IMG/VR virus record: IMGVR_UViG_3300007754_000004
Location: 20,413 to 84,412 of that record
DNA: 64,000 bases
Direction: 5' to 3' (one strand)
Origin: a virus
Positions 58,414-64,000 of the stretch are shown here, in pieces. How positions within the stretch are numbered: the stretch's first letter is position 1; each line of letters opens with the position of its first letter. Made by a program: the position numbers and the translations under genes. The notes under the pieces are model-generated. The model was not told the DNA's origin, did no database searches, and saw nothing but the letters and a program-made list of their open reading frames with translations.

Positions 58414-60819
58414 TCAACCCTCCTCAGGGAAGAAGAGCTTGAGCAACTCGATCGTCACTGACGGCAACCCGCCAGCGACCACGACGACCCCGGCTCCATA
58501 GGAGGAGGCTGCATCTGAAGGCTTGTTCTCCGCAGTAACCAGCCCACTCACCAGCCCATCCGTCCCGTTCCCCGTCACCACCAGCCCGTTCATCGACGGG
58601 AACTGGAAGTCCAGCATCCTCTGAATGAGGGCGTTGATCTTCACGATCAACGCCTGAATCTGGAGGATGCGAGCCTCCACGAAGGCGATGTAAGCGAGGA
58701 TCGCCTCAACGATAGAGTCCGCCGCCGCTTTCAAACCTTCCAGCCAATCAAGGAGCTGCTGGAGAGCGTTCTCCAGGTAAGGAATTCCCTGGGGGAGCAG
58801 CTTGTACGCCACCCAGGCGCCGTCCTCTGCCGGGAGAGAGCTGGATGCCGAAGCGATGTTCAGGACAGCCGCAGCAGCCGCGTAGACCTCAGCCGTCAGA
58901 ACGTTCCGACAGAAGAACGTCTCAGTAGCCGTGAAATACACCGGGGAGCTATCCACGGACCCCTTCACAATTACCCCTCGCATCCTCTGGCCGAATCCGG
59001 GTCCCCGGTCCATCAAGTGCAAGCGAGCCCTGCCGGATCTCTGTTGGGAGACGGTGGTCCCCCCAAACGAAAATGGATTCCTCGTAATCCCTGTCGAAGC
59101 CGTGGACTCCAAGGCTCCGATCAGCGTCGTGCTGTCCGACCACTGCCAATCCAGAAGCGGCTCACCGAGCCCGACAACGTGTTCCTCCACCGCCGCCCCC
59201 AGGGTGCTCGACTGGCGGATCATCAGGTTCGCCATGTTGCGGCACCGATAAAGCACCTGCCGGCGAAACACCTGCGGGTCAGAGGGCTGCTTCCGGAACC
59301 AGTCTGAGGGGTTCCGGATCATCTGGGGAACAAGGGTGTCCGCGAGATCTTCCAGGCCCGTTGCGGTGAGGGCATACCCGGGCCTGAACGTGTCTGACAC
59401 AGGCAGATCCGACCGGGACAACACCATGACGATCAGGGCTGCCGTCACCGTATCAAAATACTGAGCTTCCTGGGGGAAGCTCACCACCACGGCATCGCTG
59501 GTGGGGCCTTTGTCGCTCTCCTCCACGGAAGACCCCGACGCCTGCACCATCACGGGTTGTTTCAAAGCCGACCGACCGATCACATCAGACGGGCTGACAA
59601 GGTACTGGAAAGCCGTGCTCGTCGTCACCGCGTCCGAGACCGCAGAGACCCGGACGTATAAAGTCGTCGCAGGATCGTCATCCAGGGTCACCGAGGCCGC
59701 TCCGGTTGATCCGTCCCGAACCACCTCCGCGTGGTAAGGCATGTCTTCTGCGTTCAGGGTCACCTGATATCCCTGGCCCGGGACCATCGTGGTCGTCAGG
59801 GAGTTTTCCACGTAGAAAACCCGCTGGAAGACGTACCTGTCGCCTTGCTTCAAAGCCTCCAAAGGAATCGGCGTCGCCTCCGCGGGCGACTTGAAAGCAT
59901 AGATCCAGACTTTGCCTGGACCACGGGTGCCGTCGCTGTTGAGAGCCTCCAGGCTCTCAAGGTCTCCGCTCAAAGCATCGTAGCCACCGTAGAGACGGAA
60001 AGCCTTCCCACCCTCCCCCACGAACACGCCACCGATCCGGGTCTCCTGTCCGTCCCCGTCCGTCTTGGGATCGGAGATCGGAGCCTCCCACCCGATCAAG
60101 AGACCCTCCTTGAGGGTGCTGACCTCAATCAGGAAGCCGTCCGGGGCTGGCATCGGATACGAGACCCCGCCAGCGATGACAGAAGCCATCCTCCACCGGA
60201 TCTGGACAGAGACCGGGAGTTCTTCCCGCCTGAGAAGCTGCCCCAACTGCTTGAACCCAGCGATTCCGGTAGACTCGTTGCCATACCCCACCTCCAAGCC
60301 CACCGGCTTGGAGTAAAGCTGCATCCGGCCCTCTCTCATCCCAAAGAACCGCTTGATCAGCTTGATCACTCGGATGATGAGCTGGATGTTCGTAATATCG
60401 ACGTTCACATAGAGGAAGATGGCTACCGCAGTCGTCCGCCCGCTGAAATCCGGTCGGGTAGGGTCCGCTCGGTTGACCAGCCGCGCCAGCATCCTCCGCT
60501 CATAGGCGGAGAAGCCACCCAGGATATCCTTGTATGGAGCCTCAATCTTCAGGTCGCCCGAGTAGTAGATCCCAATGTCCCGGATATCCTGAAGGAGACC
60601 CTCAATGGTCGAAATGATGGCTTCCAGAATGGCGATCAGGGGATCGAGGAAGCCGATCAGGAACGCCTTGACGAAGTTGAGGATGGTGAGGGCGATGTTG
60701 AGGATCGCGAGCAGAGCCGTCGCGACGGAGTCAATCTGCTCCGCAAATGTCTGAAGCTGCTCCGGCACCCCGGGCTTCATCTGCACCCAGGTACCTGACC
60801 CGACCTCGACCTCTGGCAC
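58414..60819 (-). CDS. large tail/baseplate protein with hydrophobic helices at both ends, 801 residues
   Basis: GTG 60819 overlaps the preceding TAG by one base. Near residues 30-80 a hydrophobic helical stretch LLAILNIALTILNFVKAFLI then GFLDPLIAILEAIISTIEGL stands out, and near the C-terminus a second one, SIVEAILAYIAFVEARILQI then QALIVKINALIQRML. The middle is a mixed beta region with EVSTLKEGLLIGWEAPISDP (an Ig/FN3-like piece), a central GSSVEESDKGPTSDAVVVSF segment and ATETFFCRNVLTAEVYAAAA. Hydrophobic amphipathic ends are typical of proteins that oligomerise or interact with membrane, as in tape-measure-like or baseplate hub-associated proteins. No certain family. Confidence 0.65.
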   Translation of the reverse strand: MPEVEVGSGTWVQMKPGVPEQLQTFAEQIDSVATALLAILNIALTILNFVKAFLIGFLDPLIAILEAIISTIEGLLQDIRDIGIYYSGDLKIEAPYKDILGGFSAYERRMLARLVNRADPTRPDFSGRTTAVAIFLYVNVDITNIQLIIRVIKLIKRFFGMREGRMQLYSKPVGLEVGYGNESTGIAGFKQLGQLLRREELPVSVQIRWRMASVIAGGVSYPMPAPDGFLIEVSTLKEGLLIGWEAPISDPKTDGDGQETRIGGVFVGEGGKAFRLYGGYDALSGDLESLEALNSDGTRGPGKVWIYAFKSPAEATPIPLEALKQGDRYVFQRVFYVENSLTTTMVPGQGYQVTLNAEDMPYHAEVVRDGSTGAASVTLDDDPATTLYVRVSAVSDAVTTSTAFQYLVSPSDVIGRSALKQPVMVQASGSSVEESDKGPTSDAVVVSFPQEAQYFDTVTAALIVMVLSRSDLPVSDTFRPGYALTATGLEDLADTLVPQMIRNPSDWFRKQPSDPQVFRRQVLYRCRNMANLMIRQSSTLGAAVEEHVVGLGEPLLDWQWSDSTTLIGALESTASTGITRNPFSFGGTTVSQQRSGRARLHLMDRGPGFGQRMRGVIVKGSVDSSPVYFTATETFFCRNVLTAEVYAAAAAVLNIASASSSLPAEDGAWVAYKLLPQGIPYLENALQQLLDWLEGLKAAADSIVEAILAYIAFVEARILQIQALIVKINALIQRMLDFQFPSMNGLVVTGNGTDGLVSGLVTAENKPSDAASSYGAGVVVVAGGLPSVTIELLKLFFPEEG

Positions 60820-61043
60820 TAAGAGCCTCCTCCATGCTTGATCCTATCCACCTGCTCGTATAGCTCCGCTACCCGGTTCTGGTCCTGCTCCAACTGATGC
60901 TCCAAGAGAGCCTTCACCTGAAGCAACGCCTCCTTTTGCTTTTCCACCAGAGGAGATTTCCGAACACCTCCAGGTGATTCACGCCAGGAGTCTTGTTGGA
61001 TTCCCAGGGCTTCAAGCTGAGCCTGAATCTCTTCAAGCGTCAT
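60819..61043 (-). CDS. small coiled-coil protein
   Basis: 74 residues from ATG 61043 (TGATG). Heptad-like helices: MTLEEIQAQLEALGIQQDSW then EKQKEALLQVKALLEHQLEQ and NRVAELYEQVDRIKHGGG, with a Pro/Gly break between. Likely a short assembly factor or bridging protein between the two large neighbouring proteins. No family recognised. Confidence 0.6.
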   Translation of the reverse strand: MTLEEIQAQLEALGIQQDSWRESPGGVRKSPLVEKQKEALLQVKALLEHQLEQDQNRVAELYEQVDRIKHGGGS

Positions 61044-64000
61044 CAGGTGCCCTCCATGCTCTCTTGAATCTGGAGCAGGTTTTCCTGCTCCTCCAACCGC
61101 TCTTCCAGGCTCTCATCAAATCTCTCCACCGCGGGGAGAGTCCCCGTGACCCGGTGAGATCGGTAGTTGATCCAGGTGTAGCGGAGGTTTCTGAATCTGT
61201 CCGTCCGGTCCAGGGGGTCATCCAGCCGATCCGGGAGCACCGGCCTTCCCTCTCCGTCACCCTGAAAATCGGAGTACGGATCGCTGAAAGAAGCGTAGGC
61301 AGGAGGGGTCAGGTAGTCCAACCTGAGGTCCAGGCACCAGAAACGCCGACCGAGGACGCTGAGACAGTCACTCGTGTTGGCGTAGGGGGACACGAGTACC
61401 AGCCCCTCGATATCCGTAATCAGGTCGTTGAAAGGCACCCCGAGCCCGTTGGGGTACGGGCCGATATCCGTGATGTGCTCCTCAGACTGGAAATCGAGGT
61501 AGCTCCCCGAAGCGTCCCCTTCCATCGGGACCGCCATCTCCTCCATCCAAGAGAGCATCCTCTCCCGCATGAACAGGATGAGGTCGATCGTCTCCGTACT
61601 GAAGAGACTGGAGGGCCTGATGATTTTGTAGCTGAAGTGCTCTACCGAGTAGTTGTCCGCAGCGTAGCTGTCCCCCCCATCCGAAGGAGCTGTGGGGCGG
61701 AGGTCATTCTGATTCTCCCTCCCGCCTACCGCCCAGGGAGCCGTGGAAGCGTTCACCGTAGGCAAGACCACATACTCATAGCCCACCCCGCCGAACACCA
61801 CGTCACTCCCGTCTCCGGCGAAGGTGTGGGCCGGAGAGACGACGATCTTGTCCGGCTCCACGCTGGTCACCCAATAGTGGCCCCGGTTGTCATCCAGGTC
61901 GCTCGGACCCCTCGCCTCATAAGGCCCACCGGGCACGTCCCGATCAGGACAGGAAACGTCGCCAAAGGGACGCATCCCGTCTTCTACCGGGGACGCCGGG
62001 TTGCCGGATGCCCCGACCAGGGAGCCCGCGGGGTCTACCAGGAGAATATCCCCCGCCTGGATTCCCAGGGTGGTGTAGTCCAGCCCGGAATCTCCATCCT
62101 TCAACTCGTTGACGGTCTCGACCCGGCCACCCTCCCCCGCCAGGGGGTCACCTGTCTGGTCAAGCAGAACCGCGTCTGTGATGTAGCTGAGTAGCTCCTC
62201 GTTGGATTGCTGGTGGGGCACCGGGGCTCGCTTCAGGTAAATCTGGAAGCGGGCTCCTGAGGCCACTGAGAGCCCTGGGGGGCGCAACTTCAGCGTTGTC
62301 CCTGACTGGATAACGGCGACCTCCGCTTGGCTGAGAACAACACCCTCCCCATCCAGAACTCGCACCGCATCTCCAACGCTGACATTCACATCAGCGTCCT
62401 CGAAATCCCCAAGCTGGGTTCCCCCGGCCGCGGTAAACACCCGCGTCCCGGCGTCATAGGACCAGGAGGTCCCTTCGCGAATCTCGTAAGCGAAGCGGAG
62501 AGGAGATAGGTTCGACGAGATATCCAGCGTCAAGGCGTGCCAACGTCGAATCCGACGAACCTCAAAGGTGACGGCTTCCGTCGCGGACCCCCCAAAGCTG
62601 CTGGGATCGCGCATCCCAACCAGGAGGCCCGTGCCGGAGTTGCTGGCGTCCACCACCTTGAGGAGACCGTCCCCGAGATCTTGAACCGGGGTCGGAGTGC
62701 TAGGCTCAAAGAAGATCCCCGCGGCAGCCCGGAAACCTGCCGTACCCGTCTGGTCAGCGGAGCTGTTCAAGACAAACTGGTCTCCAACTACGGGACAGGT
62801 GATCCCCTTCACCGCAGAAGAAGCCCCACCCCGGATCGTCTCCCACTCCGCCGCCGTCATCCCTGAGATATCCACGTAGTCGGGGACGCCCGCGAAGTAG
62901 GTCGCCACTGAGCTGGTGTAAATCGCAGGATCAGCCGTGGACCTCTCAGAGACCACCAGAGAGCCCGCCGTGCCCTGAAGCGTCATCCCCGAGGTGTAGC
63001 TGTATGTCTCGGAGCCGCCCTCTTTCGGGTCATACACCGTCAGGTGAAGAAGTCCGGCGGCGGTCGTCGTCCCGCTGTCATAGCCTACAGCGTTGGCTTC
63101 AAGGAGCGACCCGATCTTGTCGTTCATCGGGAGGTAGACCATCCCGCTGACTCGCTGGCCTGCGACGAGGGTTGCCCAGAAAGTCGCTGCGGACACCGCA
63201 GTTACCCCGTCAGCCTCCAACACCGTAGCGTCATTTACGGTGAAGGTCCGAGAGGGCACATCCAAGCTGGTGTAGGTCACCTGGACGGTCAAGGAATAGT
63301 TCCCGACGTTCACCAGGACAAAGAGGGTGCCCCCCGAAGCATCCCAGGCGATACCGTTTGCCGGCTCATTCGTGGTCTGGAGAGCGTCCACCGTGATCGT
63401 CCCCGCCCCGTCATCCCAGGACGAAATGACGGGGAACACCACGTTCAACCATGCCCCTGAACTAGGCGCCGCAGCCTTGGCAGAGACCTCCGCGTATCCT
63501 GTCGGGGCCGCCGGGTTGGAGTCCGCCACCGACCCCCGAATCACATAGGTCCCGGCGGTAGCCGCAGCTTCCCCAGAACCCGACGCCGTGATCCGGCAGA
63601 GGTCCCCAATCTCGATGTTCGACAGCCCCGCGGCGGTAGTGGGATCCGTGATCCCCGTGAGGCTATTGAGAGGGCCTCCAGCGACAGCCGTGCCGGTGCA
63701 AATAGCCGCCGCTTCATTCTCCCCCGAGCTGGGGATAGCGGAGAAGGAAATACTGGATGCCGGAGTCAGAGAGGAATCGTCACCCAGAGCTGCCGAGTGA
63801 GCCTCAAACGCCATCACCTTGAGAGAGCCTTCCTCGTCCCCAGCTCCCGAAGACCCCGCAGCCGCGAACGTCTCAGAGACCCCTCCACCGCTGGCCCGCG
63901 GGAGGAAGGTGAAAGCAAAGCCTCCGTTGACCTCTGCCGGAGCGTTCACCGTCAGGAGTGCGGCCTCTCCTGTCACCTGAGTTACCGAGAGGCCGCACTC
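61043..64000 (-). CDS. large tail/baseplate protein, 5' end outside the window
   Basis: The frame is open to the right window edge; the first in-frame start inside the window is a GTG at 63976, but nothing shows that it is the true start, so I treat the gene as partial (at least 985 codons). The product is beta-rich and Ser/Thr/Gly-rich. An AG-x-Y type module lies in the first 200 residues (IGDLCRITASGSGEAAATAG then TYVIRGSV). The C-terminal quarter is different: helical and acidic/aromatic (FSTETIDLILFMRERMLSWM, FWCLDLRLDYLTPPAYASF), then a charged coiled-coil end (RFDESLEERLEEQENLLQIQ). It is probably a structural protein near the baseplate. Confidence 0.65.
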   Translation of the reverse strand, partial: ECGLSVTQVTGEAALLTVNAPAEVNGGFAFTFLPRASGGGVSETFAAAGSSGAGDEEGSLKVMAFEAHSAALGDDSSLTPASSISFSAIPSSGENEAAAICTGTAVAGGPLNSLTGITDPTTAAGLSNIEIGDLCRITASGSGEAAATAGTYVIRGSVADSNPAAPTGYAEVSAKAAAPSSGAWLNVVFPVISSWDDGAGTITVDALQTTNEPANGIAWDASGGTLFVLVNVGNYSLTVQVTYTSLDVPSRTFTVNDATVLEADGVTAVSAATFWATLVAGQRVSGMVYLPMNDKIGSLLEANAVGYDSGTTTAAGLLHLTVYDPKEGGSETYSYTSGMTLQGTAGSLVVSERSTADPAIYTSSVATYFAGVPDYVDISGMTAAEWETIRGGASSAVKGITCPVVGDQFVLNSSADQTGTAGFRAAAGIFFEPSTPTPVQDLGDGLLKVVDASNSGTGLLVGMRDPSSFGGSATEAVTFEVRRIRRWHALTLDISSNLSPLRFAYEIREGTSWSYDAGTRVFTAAGGTQLGDFEDADVNVSVGDAVRVLDGEGVVLSQAEVAVIQSGTTLKLRPPGLSVASGARFQIYLKRAPVPHQQSNEELLSYITDAVLLDQTGDPLAGEGGRVETVNELKDGDSGLDYTTLGIQAGDILLVDPAGSLVGASGNPASPVEDGMRPFGDVSCPDRDVPGGPYEARGPSDLDDNRGHYWVTSVEPDKIVVSPAHTFAGDGSDVVFGGVGYEYVVLPTVNASTAPWAVGGRENQNDLRPTAPSDGGDSYAADNYSVEHFSYKIIRPSSLFSTETIDLILFMRERMLSWMEEMAVPMEGDASGSYLDFQSEEHITDIGPYPNGLGVPFNDLITDIEGLVLVSPYANTSDCLSVLGRRFWCLDLRLDYLTPPAYASFSDPYSDFQGDGEGRPVLPDRLDDPLDRTDRFRNLRYTWINYRSHRVTGTLPAVERFDESLEERLEEQENLLQIQESMEGT

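Noticed and set aside
59731-62194. Long plus-strand frames (59731-60798 and 60974-62194)
   Set aside because: Antisense to well-supported tail genes, with Arg/His/Pro/Val-rich shadow composition and no start signal.
1-64000. CRISPR arrays, tRNA or rRNA genes, origins
   Set aside because: No regularly spaced repeats, cloverleaf-like intergenic sequence or rRNA-like conserved stretch was seen in the few short intergenic gaps.

Overview
This window is part of the genome of a large, GC-rich, tailed bacteriophage, most likely with a contractile tail (myovirus-like) and probably of jumbo size. The evidence is a long run of minus-strand virion genes that includes a clear baseplate J-like protein, a likely gp25/W-like protein, a likely tail-protein-I-like protein and a series of very large fibre or appendage proteins of about 1000, 1100, 980, 1750, 1780 and 3410 residues. 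Start and stop codons repeatedly overlap (TGATG, ATGA, GTGA). No ribosomal, tRNA or core metabolic gene was seen. The host cannot be named from this sequence.

Layout from high to low coordinates, which is the direction of transcription of the structural genes. 64000-56181: tail/baseplate block (an approximately 980-residue protein open at the window edge, a small coiled-coil protein, an 801-residue protein with hydrophobic ends, two small proteins and the gp25-like protein). 56178-55281: two plus-strand accessory genes. 55177-49948: baseplate J-like protein, a small protein and the gpI-like protein. 49951-49709: one small plus-strand gene. 49561-40687: a PKD/beta-helix spike-like protein, a 1749-residue multidomain fibre with a Gly/Tyr/Pro-rich head, and a smaller fibre-like protein. 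40565-37342: accessory genes on both strands, including a compact DUF262 protein. 37280-30976: two long fibre-like proteins. 30878-30186: a lipoprotein. 30211-26787: a plus-strand gene for a small membrane-anchored protein, broken by a cassette of two C5-cytosine methyltransferases and a ribbon-helix-helix regulator, with 175-bp direct repeats at both edges. 26672-15679: the 3412-residue giant and a smaller virion protein. 15637-8134: a dense block of small, mostly unknown genes, including a DUF4942-type adenine methyltransferase, a Zn-ribbon protein and a response-regulator receiver protein. 8044-1: an HNH homing-type endonuclease, a 1783-residue fibre paralogue, and a run of small genes that includes a HeH/LEM-like protein, a secreted two-TM protein, a peptidoglycan-binding-like protein and a gene cut by the window edge.

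Two promoter families can be read directly. Small accessory genes on both strands are preceded by GTAACT-like / N16-17 / TATAnn, usually with TCG just before the TATA. Starts of structural operons are instead preceded by TAN6CTATAG. This split suggests two transcription programmes, probably early/middle and late. Two genes have a promoter so close to the start codon that a leaderless mRNA is predicted.

The most unusual item is the methyltransferase cassette. Its geometry (one 175-bp gene segment repeated on both sides, one SNP between the copies, no recombinase inside) fits single-crossover integration better than transposition. It carries its own sigma70-like promoter overlapped by three TGCGC boxes exactly 20 bp apart, a likely autoregulatory operator for the ribbon-helix-helix protein.
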